Shown piece after piece: positions 1 to 10,753 of a DNA stretch of 64,000 bases. Numbering within the stretch: position 1 is the stretch's first letter; every line of letters begins with the position of its first letter. Location of the stretch: the NCBI GenBank assembly GCA_945859605.1, contig OX243821.1, positions 20,733,460-20,797,459 on the forward strand. Reading direction: 5' to 3'. The stretch comes from Lumbricus rubellus. Taxonomy: Eukaryota > Annelida > Clitellata > Crassiclitellata > Lumbricidae. Position numbers and translations under genes: made by a program. The notes beneath the pieces were generated by a model, which did no database searches, was not told where the DNA came from, and saw only the letters and a program-made list of their open reading frames with translations.

Positions 1-221
1 TGTCTGTCTGTCTGTCTGTCTGTGTGCCCTCTCTATTTCTGTGTGCATGAGCCTATTTACCCATCCATAAACAAGTTCATTATATGGGTCTTAAACTCTA
101 TATAGATATGATTATGATATTGACTGCATATATACAGTGAACGGCCTTATAACTAAATGTTCTCTGTAAGATAAAACTTAACCCTCAGGCTACCAAGCTT
201 TTTTTGTAACACTGACTACCA

Positions 222-256
222 AGGGGGGGGGGGTGGTTACCACCCCCCCCCCCCTG
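222..256. repeat. G/C hairpin palindrome 1
   Basis: A run of about 11 G followed by TGGTTACCA and a run of about 13 C forms a near-perfect inverted repeat around TGGTTACCA. Related palindromes lie at 950-974 and 1123-1156 inside the same element. Confidence 0.7.
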
Positions 257-632
257 GATTTTGGGTTTGGTTTGAGATATCATAACTTGTAATACACCAA
301 TGGATTCAGCATTCATTTCTGCACAAAATGGTATATTTAGGTTGAAAATATATGAAAGCACCCCGAAGTTATGAATTTTTTACCGTAGGCACCCGTCGAT
401 TCCACAAAATGTATACTTTCGCATAAGCAAAATATTAGATTCTGTGTTTTTTAACAATTTATTTAATTAAAAATAGTTTACATATAATAAAGTCCAATAT
501 TCAACCATAAAAACTAGTAATAAGTTAGTTTTAGTTACAATAAAAAAGAGAAAAAACATGTAAAACATGCTGAAAAACGTTTACGCAGACTTATCGGTTT
601 GCGTTGTAAAAAACCCAACATTTTCACACATT

Positions 633-915
633 TAAATTTATTTTGAGCACTTCCGGTCATCAAATGTCAAATTAATTGGTATCAAAAAATAGCCCTGAAT
701 GCCCTCTATAGAATGACATAATTTACTTCTCTTGAAAAATAAATTATGAATAATTTTTAATAGGAAAAACATGAAAATGTTATGAAAATAAAACACCTTT
801 TTATATATTTTAATTTATTTTGAGCACTTCCGGTTGTCAAAAGACAACTCCGTGACCACCACAATGTAGCCCCACATTCCCTCTACAGAATGGTGTAATT
901 GGTGTCTCTTCATGT
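633..915. repeat. Duplicated internal segment of the piggyBac-like element
   Basis: Two diverged copies about 178 bp apart, 633-735 and 811-915, share AATTTATTTTGAGCACTTCC and, further on, a CCCTCTAYAGAATG block. This is an old internal duplication within the element. Confidence 0.6.
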
Positions 916-949
916 CAAAGGACGGATAAGATACAGCCGATAATCTAAG

Positions 950-974
950 GGGGGGTGGTATCCACCCCCCCCTG
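950..974. repeat. G/C hairpin palindrome 2
   Basis: GGGGGGTGGTATCCACCCCC core, the same layout as the palindrome at 222-256 but with a shorter G/C stem. Confidence 0.65.
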
Positions 975-1122
975 GTGCCTCGGGTATATCGGGTATAACT
1001 TTTGAATGGTATGGTATATCATCACACATTTTAGCTCAAAATGTGTGCAAATGAATCCTCTACAGCTACCTAAAACGTCAAAATTTTATTCCTAACGAAA
1101 AAAGTTTGATTTGGGAAAAACC

Positions 1123-1156
1123 TAGGGGGGGGGGGGTGGATACCACCCCCCCCTGG
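1123..1156. repeat. G/C hairpin palindrome 3
   Basis: About 11 G, then TGGATACCA, then about 8 C. It lies just inside the right terminal repeat and mirrors palindrome 1, which lies just inside the left terminal repeat. Confidence 0.65.
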
Positions 1157-1297
1157 TAGCCCGAGGGTTAACAGGTCAATTATTATTATTTCTGTCTCCG
1201 GTCTATTCGTAATTATTATTAAGGAAGGTCTGCAGCAACAATTGTCACCAGTTGATTATAAACGTTTAGGCCGACAGTCTATTACACAACGTCGCCA

Positions 1298-1501
1298 TTT
1301 ATATATATATATATATATATATATTTACTTATATATATATTATATATATATATTTTTATATATTTATTTATATATACAGGCCTACGCAGGATCATTATCA
1401 CGCGGAACAGTAACTGAACTGAAATATAATGTAGGTTGCAAGGCACAGACACGTGATGATGACTTGTGCAATATCTCTGTAGGCTCATATTATGTGTAAT
1501 T

Positions 1502-1564
<63 letters not shown>

Positions 1565-1658
1565 GTATACATATATGGCACTTGAAATTGCGCGTGATGG
1601 CGAGAATGCGACAATGATGATGATGATGACGATGACGATGACTATATGATAACATTCC

Positions 1659-1713
<55 letters not shown>

Positions 1714-1735
1714 ATTGTAGTAATAAATAAAATAA
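1298..1735. repeat. Microsatellites: TA arrays then GAT arrays
   Basis: TA-rich tracts at 1298-1376 and 1500-1572 are followed by GAT/GAC tracts at 1613-1645 and 1658-1712. Reading frames across them are simple-repeat artefacts. Confidence 0.9.
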
Positions 1736-2504
1736 TAATATTATTTATTATTATTATTAATTATAATAAAAATAAAAATAAAAATAATTATTATTATTGT
1801 CATTGTCATTGTTATTGCTATTGAATAATAAGAATGGTGAAAACGAAAGTAAGGAAGGAGAGAGGGAGAGAGGAATGGATGGATGGAGGAAGGGAGGGAC
1901 GGACAGACAGACAGATACAGAGAGAAAGGGACAGAGACAGAATACGAGATAAACAGGGAGACAGAGACAGATATAAATGGAAAAGGAGGCTGAGAGAAAG
2001 AAACATGGAGACAGCGACAGGGAGAAAGGACAAGAGAGAATCATGGCTGCTCAGACGGACGAACAAATAGAAGAAAAAAAATCCAAAAGCAGCAATTGTT
2101 CGGCTGTTCAGCCTTCTCGACACAAAGCTTGCACGCTTGAAAGGCAACATAGTTCCGACCAAAAAGCAGGTCAGACAGGAATACATACATGTACACGGGA
2201 ACATAAGCAGGCATACGACCACGCAGACAGACACAGACAGGCATAGGCCTATAGACAGACAGACAGAGAAAAAAGAAAAGGAAGGCGTTCCCGTTTACCC
2301 CTCCATTGTCGAATTCCACTAAAGCTGCGTCAGTTATGACGTATGCTCTCACCTGTCCACGTGACCATTTAGTTGCCATGCTCACCAGGTGTCGTGCATA
2401 TATGCATAGGCTTTTGTGATCGAATGTATTTGTGCAGTTTGTTGACATGCCGGAGGTTCAGATTTGTATAAAAACACACAACGTATATGAATGCATGCAG
2501 GCAT
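1736..2504. other. No gene seen; AAT/AT tract and GACAGA-rich purine stretch
   Basis: 1730-1830 is an AT-rich trinucleotide tract. 1835-2280 is purine-rich with many degenerate GACAGA/GAGAGA units on the plus strand. No splice-bounded exon, RNA gene or known repeat could be supported here. Confidence 0.5.
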
Positions 2505-2613
2505 TAACATACATACATACATACATACATACATACATACATACATACATACATACATACATACATACATACATACATACATACATACATACATACATAC
2601 ATACATACATACA
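2505..2613. repeat. ATAC tetranucleotide array
   Basis: About 27 uninterrupted ATAC/CATA units. Confidence 0.95.
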
Positions 2614-3445
2614 TGCATGATCCTAATATTACCCCAATATTACAGGCTAATGATCCAGGCCTATACTACCCACTAAACATTCTTGCAATGGCTTCAAGAG
2701 AATACACGACTATAATAATTGTACCACAAGCACTAAACAGAGGTTACTAATAATAATTATTAATAAATAACTTTGTAATCATCGCTGCCGAAGTTTTTCG
2801 TCCACAATAACCAAAACATTTAAGTATTTACAACCCACACTTTGCTTGACGTGTATTATAAGTACATACACTCATTGCATCGCCGCTCTAAATAGCTTCA
2901 AGTTTCATCAACATTTTCACCGTAACCATTTACATTACTCATCATCATAATATTGTGTGAAAATAGCGCAAAAGGCGGAAATTGAACGGCCAGACGATTG
3001 AGTAGGAAGTCGGAACAAGAACCGTAATAGGAAATATCTTCGCGATAATTGGTCTTTTCATCACGTGACTGATATATATCACGTGACTAGAGCGTCTGTC
3101 GTGCATGCGCGCTAGATGTTTGTTATTGGAGTCAATTATAATTATTATCGCACGCGGAAAACATGATTTTCAGACACAAAAATGGACCAAAGTCATTATT
3201 GGCTGAATGTATTGGTCTAAATTTATTACCTAATTCAGGTTTTCGAGTTATTATAGCCTACGACTCTGTTTTTTTTGCCCTTTTGAGCTGTTAATGGGGG
3301 TTATTGCTTTCACAACACCCACTTTTCAACCTTTGTCACGTTGCGCCCGTAGCCACGATTGTAGTTCGACACGAATATTATTATAGTGGTGGTCGGTTAC
3401 TGAATCGTGTACTTCCAATGAGAGAGCAATAAAAGGTTTGGGTGT
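2614..3445. other. No gene seen
   Basis: AT-rich unique-looking DNA. The only notable short signal is a pair of CACGTG hexamers inside two TCACGTGACT copies at 3062-3089, separated by an AT stretch. They are not assigned a role because no gene start is recognisable nearby. Confidence 0.4.
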
Positions 3446-3502
3446 ATGCTACTCACTCATACAGGAAAACTGATGCAAAGAAGCAATGTTAATGCTGGTA
3501 CA

Positions 3503-3586
3503 CACACACACGCGCGCGCGCGCGCGCGCACGCACACACACACACACACACACACATATACATACAAACACAATCACACACAAACA
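3503..3586. repeat. CA/CG dinucleotide array
   Basis: CACACA, then CGCGCG, then CACACA tract. Confidence 0.9.
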
Positions 3587-3651
3587 CGGCAACTTGAACT
3601 GGATTCGAACCTGCAAGGTGACGAACATACCCACTACACCACCGCGCCCGC
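3587..3651 (-). mobile_element. SINE head fragment (tRNA-derived)
   Basis: The minus strand reads GGCGCGGTGGTGTAGTGGGT and later a TTCGAATCC element. These match the A-box and B-box layout of the SINE family seen complete at 27302-27524. Only the tRNA-like 5' part is present. Confidence 0.6.
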
Positions 3652-4480
3652 CCGCGAAATGTGTTCTGCCCTGTGGATTAAAAAATATATTGAAAGCCTC
3701 AGTCTTTCTCGAACTGTCTCGGACCTTGTGTCTCGGTATTGGAACACACAGTGTATCGGTCTCGATGCTTACTGTCCTGACTACGCGCACGGCCCACTTG
3801 TATTAGGCCTATAATAATATTATAGATCTATATTCTATAGCCTAAGTGCCTATGCTCCTACTTAGGTTACAGGAATCCTACTTGACACCATAAGAGTAGC
3901 CTTCTTGTTCTCAAACTGTCCTGTATACGTGCAATACGTGAAGAATAGGCCATTCCGTCAAAACGGAATAAATATCGGAAACAAACATTAAACATGCTCA
4001 AGAAAACATTCTATCCAAATAAAAATTTACTGCAGTCTTCGGAGAAAAAAATTGTTATAATTTTATTCGGACTTTATTTGACTTAATTGCTAGGTTGGCC
4101 CCCAATAAAAAAAACACTCAGATTTTAACCTCAGCTTCAAGTTCAACAAAGATTACACACTCTAGCGGACAAGAGAGGAAACACTTGAGCAGAGTATAGT
4201 TCCGTTTCGGTCATCGCGCCCCCAACCTTCCCACCCCATTCTTCCCCACTCCCCTCTTCCCACCCCCAATCTTCCCCCATCAACCCGCCATTGACATTGA
4301 TACGAACGCGTAACATTTGACCGGATCTGCATGAGTCGACTTTTTCATATTAACAATTAAACGCAATTTCGGTTCACAGAGTGTCAGTCAACACACAAAG
4401 ATCCGTCTACGAATTGGGGAGGGTTGGGGGTGCGGGGAGGGGTGGATGGGGTTGCAATATCCATGTCTCTTCTTCTCAGC
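3652..4480. other. No gene seen
   Basis: Unique-looking sequence with a C-rich stretch at 4215-4290 and a G-rich stretch at 4416-4452. No exon, RNA gene or assignable element was recognised. Confidence 0.4.
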
Positions 4481-4850
4481 AACGCACAGACGCACACTCA
4501 CAGACAGACACACACACTGACAAACACAAAAACACATACAGACACACAGAGACATAAACCCACACTCAAACACACAAACAGACACACACAGGCACATAGC
4601 AACATTCACACATAGGCCCACACTAACCCATACACACTAATAAACACACACACACACATACGCACGCACAGACACACACTCACACAAACACACTCACGCA
4701 CATATACATACATACATACATACATACATACATACATACATACATACATACATACATACATACATACATACATACATACATACATACATACATACATACA
4801 TACATACATACATACATACATACATACATACATACATACATACATACATG
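4481..4850. repeat. CA-rich tract followed by ATAC array
   Basis: Degenerate CACACA/GACACA sequence runs from 4481 to 4703, then about 36 perfect CATA units to 4850. Confidence 0.9.
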
Positions 4851-5060
4851 CTATTATACATTCAAGTAGACAGTATGCTGTGTTAGTTATACTCTAATAG
4901 ATGTTGTGAAGAGCATTAATATCATAGATAACAAAGAGTTGAGTCAAACGGATTTGATAAACAACCATTGCCTACACTTGTAATATACTCGACCATCCTG
5001 AGAATCATATTTGTTATGACATGTTTATATAATAAACATGCTTATATAATATATATATAT

Positions 5061-5546
5061 ATCATCATCAATATCATAGGGCTCAATGCCCGTTAGAGTC
5101 CGACGCCACTCTCTGTCTGAGTCTGTCTCGCGTCATGCTGCCCAGCCTCAACTTGTCCGGTCAGCAGGTCTGCTCCATACCATTAACATCTTGGAGCATC
5201 TAGACCACATTGTCCGATTGAAGAGAATCGTGAAAAAGAGGCATGAAGGACAACGTGGGTCAATGCCCGTTGTGTCCCACGCTCTCTCCCCCGACTCTCT
5301 CCACCAGTCTGTCCTGACCGACCTGTGCATGTCTGCTTCACATCATGACACCTTGAAGCATCTGGGTAGCCATGTCACTTGTGTCGTGGTTTTGGCGGAT
5401 TACAATCGTCTTGGGTTTTTACTGCCAGAGTATCGCCACCCATCTGGCAAACCTTCCTCATTTTGTCCGGGCTTAGGACCGGCACAGAGACTTTGTTGGT
5501 TCCCTGTGGCAGAGGATGGATGCAGTTTAACGTCGTGCCCAGGACA
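5061..5546 (+). repeat. Dimeric dispersed repeat, copy 1
   Basis: About 490 bp that recurs with few changes at 26675-27165. It begins with an ATC microsatellite and ends at GTCGTGCCCAGGACA. It is built of two diverged halves. Both contain a TCAATGCCCGTT motif, then an ACTCTC-rich part, then CTGCTYCAYA and a CTTGRAGCATCT motif. The open frame running through it is not conserved as a protein in the other copy, so I treat it as non-coding. The superfamily is unknown. Confidence 0.7.
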
Positions 5547-5802
5547 TAAATATATATATATATATATATTTATTTATTTAATATCACATACGCATATATA
5601 CATAATTATTATATATTTATAGTACATTTAATACTGGCCTATTATATAGGACACGACGTCGTATCCTATGATGTAGGCCCTAGCATTTATTGATCGAGAA
5701 ACATTGAATTTTTTATTGCATACAAAGAAATGGCAGGCCTAAAGTTTCTTGGGACACAAAGGCCTATATATATATACCCGCACGAAAGGAGTTCCACATT
5801 CA

Positions 5803-5873
5803 TTCATTCAGAAATTTATATAGCACCACTTCAAGAAAAAACTACTCACAGGCGCTCCCGACTCCCGCGCGCC
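5803..5873 (-). mobile_element. LINE/SINE 3'-tail fragment
   Basis: The minus strand reads GGGAGCGCCTGTGAGTAG, then CTTGAAGTGGTGCTATATAA, and ends in an ATTC/GAAT microsatellite. This is the shared tail of the LINE at 23730-24036. Confidence 0.55.
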
Positions 5874-6414
5874 CAACAAGAATAGTTTTAAGTTTAGTAA
5901 GCAAGGGTCCACATGCACAGACAGACAAAGACACAGCCAGACAAACAAACACACAGACAGAGAGACAGATGTAGGCGCACACAAAGAAGGACCCGCAGCG
6001 TGGCTCTAGAGTGACAGGCGAGTGTTATGTCGACCCGGGAAAAGAAAACAGGAAGTCAGACGTAGGCCTATACGTTTTCCCAAGCTACATTTGTAAGCTC
6101 ACTTCCGCGCTTATAGTTTCCCTTTCCTTTACTCGTTCCTTCTCCCCCTCCACCCGTTCGGCCGTCTAGACGACTAGGTCTCTCTGTCTGTTTGTGGCTC
6201 CCTCCCTCGCTCTCTCTTTCTCTGTTCTGTCTTTCTCTGTTTCTCCCTATCTCCCTCTCCCTGTGTCTATCTGTCTCTGTCTGTCTCTCTGTCTGTCTGT
6301 CTCTCTGTCTGTCTGTCTCTCTCTGTCTGTCTGTCTGTCTCTGTCTGTCTCTCTCGCCAGCATGGCTTCTCTTCTTTGCCTCACCCGGTCGCTGACGCGG
6401 CTTTCGCTTTGACC
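5874..6414. other. No gene seen; GACAGA and CTGTCT tracts
   Basis: 5910-5970 is GACAGA-rich on the plus strand and 6176-6356 is CTGTCT/CTCTCT-rich. Long frames across them are low-complexity. Confidence 0.5.
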
Positions 6415-6560
6415 TGTGTGCGGCAGAGCTATGCGCCGGCCGCGCCGCGCCGCCGACCATTCGTGGGCGCCGCCGCCGCCGAATTTTTTGGGTCGGCGCG
6501 CCGGCGTCGCCGCCGCCGAAAATTTGTCGGCGCGCCGCCGATGCCACGTTGAATCGTCTA
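6415..6560. repeat. GC-rich dispersed repeat, copy 1
   Basis: A GCCGCC/GGCGCGCCG-rich block resembling 18640-18795 in unit order, with GGCGCCGCCGCCGCCGA and TCGGCGCGCCG in both. An AGAGCTATGCGCCG end here is mirrored by CGGCGCATGGCTCT at the right end of copy 2, which suggests terminal inverted repeats of a TIR element. A superfamily cannot be assigned. Confidence 0.5.
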
Positions 6561-6812
6561 TTTCTTTTTGTTGATTTTTTCAACTCTTGCATGATTTCGC
6601 TAAAAAAACAATGTTGCGTCGGTGCGAAGTAGATTCTTTTTCTTGTGTAGTTCGAATTTTTATGGCGATTTTGCGTCAATGCTACGAGACTTATGATGTT
6701 ACCTCTTCGTTTTGACTTTTGGAACAATGCGCTTAACGTTTAAACTTTTGTTCCCCTTGTGATTTGATTTGACTTACGCCAGGAGAAAATGGAAAAAAGA
6801 ACTGTAGGCCTA

Positions 6813-7029
6813 TGTATGTATGCATGTATGTATATATGTATGTATTCATGTAGGCTATGTATGTATGTATGTATGTATGTATGTATGTATGTATGTATGT
6901 ATGTATGTATGTATGTATGTATGTATGTATGTATGTATGTTTGTATGTAAGTATGTGTATGTATGTATGCATGTATGCATGTATGTATGTATGTATGCAT
7001 GCATGTATGTATGTATGCATGTATGTATG
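6813..7029. repeat. GTAT microsatellite, left part of a split array
   Basis: ATGT/GTAT units run directly into the first LTR element. The array resumes at 11127-11249 and again at 18060-18175, so both LTR elements appear to have landed in one array. Confidence 0.9.
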
Positions 7030-7402
7030 TGTCACGTATCACCGTCGTGACACGTGGACGATCGCTTGACCGCTCCTCGGCCCATCCTCGTGCGGACGAA
7101 CCTTCTGTTGCTGGCGCCCTCTGGTGTTTTCTGAAGGTAGCTGGAGGTGCGTCAGTGACGAGTCTGCAGTCTGCTGACCGCTGCCGACGCGTCTGGACGA
7201 AGGCTGGAGCGAGAGGGAAGGGACTCGGGAGAAAGACTGTCTTGGAGAACTGCGACGATTTATTAAACTTATGTTACTGTCGACGCCTAGAGAAAGGCTG
7301 TTTCTGTTTGAATACAAAGTGTTGAATAGTGAAGGCGTGTTGAAGTTTTGTGATAGTAAAAGAACCTGGTTGCATCGACGCAGTTGAAGGGTCGATGTCA
7401 CA
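7030..7402 (+). repeat. 5' LTR of element A
   Basis: Starts TGTCACGTATCACC and ends GATGTCACA; 373 bp. It matches 10754-11126 with no difference found by eye. It supplies the promoter of the element in this family, but no clear TATA box was identified. Confidence 0.92.
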
Positions 7403-7404
7403 TT

Positions 7405-7420
7405 TGGCGCAGCCGTACAG
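7405..7420 (+). promoter_or_regulatory. Primer-binding site of element A
   Basis: TGGCGCAGCCGTACAG lies 2 bp after the LTR. TGG is the complement of a tRNA CCA end. The priming tRNA cannot be named from this alone. Confidence 0.6.
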
Positions 7421-7593
7421 AAACACGCAGTCTTCACGTTAGAGGTGAGTCACTTCATTCCGCCATTTATCGGGTTTAATCTGGCTCCAGCCGAGGCTTG
7501 GGGTATTTCTAATTTCTGTGCACTGCAGGGTGTGTTATACCGCTGTTATTGTTTGTTTTTCGCTGTGTCGCTCTATTTGTGCGGTCCGTTAAT

Positions 7594-9948
7594 ATGGAGA
7601 AATTGACGATGGTTCAGTTGGAACGGGTTCAGAAGATGTCGCCGTACGAGTTGCGGGGGAAGTTGATTGCGCTCGGTTGTGACGAGGTTTGGGTTAGTGA
7701 CATGGGCCTAAAGGGGCTTTTGAATGTTTGGGCGGACCGCGTGGCGTCCGGGACAGATAGGCCTGTTTTCGTGGGTAAGTCTGCAGCGGACTTTGAGAGG
7801 GAGAAGTCGGCGTTTGCGAGAGCCGAGTTTGAGGAGGAGAGACGTCTATTGGTGATAGAAAAGAAACGTCGGGAACAAGAATACGAACGAGAGGACCGAG
7901 AATTCGCATTGCAGAGGCTAGAATTCGGTCGCAAGATGGAGCTTATGCAGTCTGAGGCTGAGCTGCAGTTGACGCATGGGCAGATGGAGCAGCAGGCTAC
8001 CTTGAGAGACGGAGAGTTGTTGTTCGAGGCCGACAGTGTTCGGGTGGCAGAAGAGAAAATTCGACGAAAGAATATGTTACTCGACAGCGGAATACTGCAG
8101 TTCGCTGAGTTGAAGGCGGATATATTTAGGATGACGGCAGAAAGAATTAAACTTGAGGCTGAGGTGAACGAGAGAGAGTTATTCCTGGAGGCAGAACGAG
8201 TTAGGCTCGCAAACGAGAGAGATAAACGCGAGGCTGAATTGAAGGAAAGAGAAAAGTTGCTGGCGGGATTTAGGGCTAGAGAGTTATTCCTTGAGACAGA
8301 ACGAGTTAGGATCGCAGACGAGAAAGATAAACACGAGGCTGAATTGAAAGAAAGAGAAATACAGCTGATGGCAGGATTTAGGGCCAGAGAGTTGTTGCTA
8401 GCTGCAGAAATTGCTAGGGCGGAGGAAGAAGACAAGAGGGAGACTGAGTTGCAAGAAAGAGAATTATTGCGAATAGCAGAGTTGCGAGACAGAGAATTTC
8501 AGCAGAATGAGGATGAGTCTAGGATATACAGTGACGTGATGGGGAGAGAGATAGAAAGGTCTCAAATTCGGGCAAATTTTGTCGGGGGCCGACCCAAGGG
8601 TGATTATTTTGGACGACCAGTCCAGCGCTTTGAGGGCAATAATGGGAGGGGTAGAAATAATTCTTTTCGCCCGTATCCTCCGAAATTTCAGGGGGGACAT
8701 TCGAGCCCAGCACCCAGGGGTGGGGCTGGTAGAAAACCTAAGAGGTGTCGCATTTGTGGCAGCATGTTTCTGTTATGTTATTTGTTCCATTCGAATCCAG
8801 CTTCCAGGGGTGGGGCTTGTAGAAAACCCAAGAGGTGTCGCATTTGTGGCAGCATTTTTCATTTACAGGCTTCTTGCGATCAGGTTAGAAACGAAGGACA
8901 GAGGTCTGAACGGTCACAGTATGTGCGACGTGTAAATACATGTACCACTGACAGGGGCTGGCAGGGAAAGCCAATTCATTCTCCTAGTGTGGGGATTAAT
9001 GATGGGATACAAAATTCCCAACTGGAGCAGGCAAATGAGCCACACGGGGCATTGCAGTACGTTGACCCAGTTTCTGCTGAAAGAGAAAGTGATTGTTTAC
9101 CTGTGGGAGTGGATGTAATCAAAGCCTACGATGTTCCCAGGTTAAACTGTGTAAATGTTCATGCTGGTGAAACAGGGTGTGGTTTTCATGTGGTATCTGC
9201 ATTGGTTGATGGTGGGGCAGAGGTAGCAGTTGCAAAACTGAGCACAATAGACAATCTTGGTCATGTAGAGCACATTGGTTCTACTACATTGTGTGGCCTA
9301 GAATGTGCACCTGTTACTGCAGATCTGGTCAGCTTGTACGTTGGTATTGATCATAAGTGTGATATGGCGATGAATGGTGATTTTTGTGAGCAGTTGTTAC
9401 CAGTCATGTGTGCTGTGTGTGCAGAAGCCGATGATTCTTTGGTACTTACTGCGAGTAATATTGAACAATTACAGTCATGTTCTTATCAGTGTAATGCTGT
9501 AATGCAGAAGGTAGGCCTAACTGGTAAACTCGATCTTGATCATGATCGAACTAATCCAGTCTGTGCCAACACAGTGGTTGATGATTATGAGGATGGTGAA
9601 CTGTTAACAACTAACATTGTTGACATTGATCATGATGATCGAAAGGATAATACCAGTGTTGCAATGGATATTGTTGATCTGCATGTTATTGGCTCTATCA
9701 CGAGTGATCATACTGAGTTGAATGATGATAACAGTACTGCGATGGATCCTGTTGATACTAACTCTGTAACGAATGAGCAGACTGAGTTGGATAATACTAA
9801 CACTTTTGTCATTGATCCTGGTGATCTGAGCAGGGTTACGGTTAGTCATGTGAAATCATCGATAGCCAAGATGGCTGCAGACCATACCCGGTCATGGCAT
9901 GAGTATTGGGGTTTTTGTCATGTGGGATGTGAGGGGAATTCCCGATGA
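7594..9948 (+). CDS. Gag-like protein with protease-like segment, LTR element A
   Basis: A 784-aa frame starting at the first ATG after the leader. In Gypsy-type elements Gag forms the particle and packages RNA. Residues about 70-330 are charged coiled coil (Glu/Arg/Leu-rich) with three repeats of an ELFLEAERVR-like unit of about 33 aa. Around residues 385 and 415 there are two tandem CRICGS motifs. The second is a complete CX2CX4HX4C zinc knuckle; the first lacks the matching His and Cys spacing. They arise from a 90-bp tandem duplication (8699-8788 and 8789-8878). Near residue 539 an ALVDGGAEVAV segment resembles a retropepsin active site but has DGG where D-S/T-G is expected. The C-terminal part is Asp/Asn/Thr-rich and unrecognised. 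The frame ends 50 bp into the integrase remnant, which lies in another frame. Confidence 0.78.
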   Translation: MEKLTMVQLERVQKMSPYELRGKLIALGCDEVWVSDMGLKGLLNVWADRVASGTDRPVFVGKSAADFEREKSAFARAEFEEERRLLVIEKKRREQEYEREDREFALQRLEFGRKMELMQSEAELQLTHGQMEQQATLRDGELLFEADSVRVAEEKIRRKNMLLDSGILQFAELKADIFRMTAERIKLEAEVNERELFLEAERVRLANERDKREAELKEREKLLAGFRARELFLETERVRIADEKDKHEAELKEREIQLMAGFRARELLLAAEIARAEEEDKRETELQERELLRIAELRDREFQQNEDESRIYSDVMGREIERSQIRANFVGGRPKGDYFGRPVQRFEGNNGRGRNNSFRPYPPKFQGGHSSPAPRGGAGRKPKRCRICGSMFLLCYLFHSNPASRGGACRKPKRCRICGSIFHLQASCDQVRNEGQRSERSQYVRRVNTCTTDRGWQGKPIHSPSVGINDGIQNSQLEQANEPHGALQYVDPVSAERESDCLPVGVDVIKAYDVPRLNCVNVHAGETGCGFHVVSALVDGGAEVAVAKLSTIDNLGHVEHIGSTTLCGLECAPVTADLVSLYVGIDHKCDMAMNGDFCEQLLPVMCAVCAEADDSLVLTASNIEQLQSCSYQCNAVMQKVGLTGKLDLDHDRTNPVCANTVVDDYEDGELLTTNIVDIDHDDRKDNTSVAMDIVDLHVIGSITSDHTELNDDNSTAMDPVDTNSVTNEQTELDNTNTFVIDPGDLSRVTVSHVKSSIAKMAADHTRSWHEYWGFCHVGCEGNSR

Positions 9949-10198
9949 AACCAGTGGGATAGCACCTGGGTTACTCATATTTGGTCGATTGCCTCGTGGA
10001 CCTTTAACAGTGATAAAAGAAACGTGGTGTGGTGAACGTGATTTTCTACTAGACTTAGACAAACCACCGTGGGAATACCTGAAAGATTTACATGCACGAT
10101 ATGGCGAGGGTGGTGTGCATGTACCTTTGGCCATGATGTCTTGTTGCTTCAGTGTCTTGTTGCTGTTGCACTTCATATGTTACACATGCAAGATATGA
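9899..10198 (+). pseudogene. Integrase C-terminal remnant, element A
   Basis: From about 9944 this frame reads DETSGIAPGLLIFGRLPRGP and then an LTVIKETW stretch. This is the conserved segment near the end of Gypsy integrases (T-G-x-x-P-x-x-L-x-x-G-R, R-G-P-L, K-E-x-W). Everything upstream in pol is missing, so the Gag frame and this scrap are joined across a large deletion. It lies in the +1 frame relative to Gag and overlaps its end by 50 bp. It cannot encode an active integrase. Confidence 0.72.
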
Positions 10199-10753
10199 TT
10201 CGTCGTATGGTTGGGATGATTTGCAGCCGAGTGTTTGATGCTTGCAGTAGATATTAGCAAACAGCCATCAAGGCATCTGAACAATGGTTATTTGATTCAT
10301 CATGCATGACGCTGACCCAGTTGGTCGATTAAGTAGTAATGCATTTATATGTACAGCACATTTTTAGTTGGCTGACAGTAGTCAAGTCACGGGTTGTATT
10401 GGCGACTACTTGTTGTTTCATTTAAGGTTTTTGTTGGTGATAATGATAGAGTTGCGAGATGTTTTGCTAGCCAATTATAGTTAAGTTAGATAAGTTAGGC
10501 AAGACTTTAGTGTACAGTTTAGTAATTAGAGGCAAGATGCATGTTATTGTTTTCACTTTACCGGATGGGGCCAGATTAGACTAATGGCCGGATGGAGTGT
10601 ACTCTGTAGGGTTTAGTTATTAGTATACTAGTTTACTTAATGTGTTTATGTTTGGTTTCTGTTGCATCTTCCGGTGTACTCATGGTCAATGGTCGATTGG
10701 TTCGGAGGATGTTCTGTCCGTTCCAGCCAGAAGCATCCTCTTGTCGATGGAGA
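10199..10753 (+). other. 3' untranslated part of element A
   Basis: No coding similarity seen. The usual polypurine tract before the 3' LTR is weak: only GATGGAGA at 10746-10753. Confidence 0.5.

Larger units (their letters stand above)
182..1167. mobile_element. piggyBac-like non-autonomous DNA element, 986 bp
   Basis: The element is bounded on both sides by TTAA (178-181 and 1168-1171), the target duplication of the piggyBac superfamily. The ends are inverted repeats: CCCTCAGGCTACCA on the left and the complement CCCTCGGGCTACCA on the right, 13 of 14 matching. Starting with CCC next to TTAA is typical of piggyBac ends. There is no transposase reading frame, so it would depend on a transposase encoded elsewhere. 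It contains three poly-G/poly-C palindromes and an internal duplicated segment, listed separately. Confidence 0.82.

Noticed and set aside
3062..3090. Paired CACGTG (E-box) motifs as a promoter
   Set aside because: No gene or transcription start can be linked to them; short motifs arise by chance.
5086..5622. 178-codon open frame
   Set aside because: It lies in a dispersed repeat whose second copy at 26675 does not keep this protein frame.
2382..7069. Long open frames across ATAC/GTAT, GACAGA and CTGTCT tracts
   Set aside because: Simple repeats without stops; no splice sites, domains or conserved composition.
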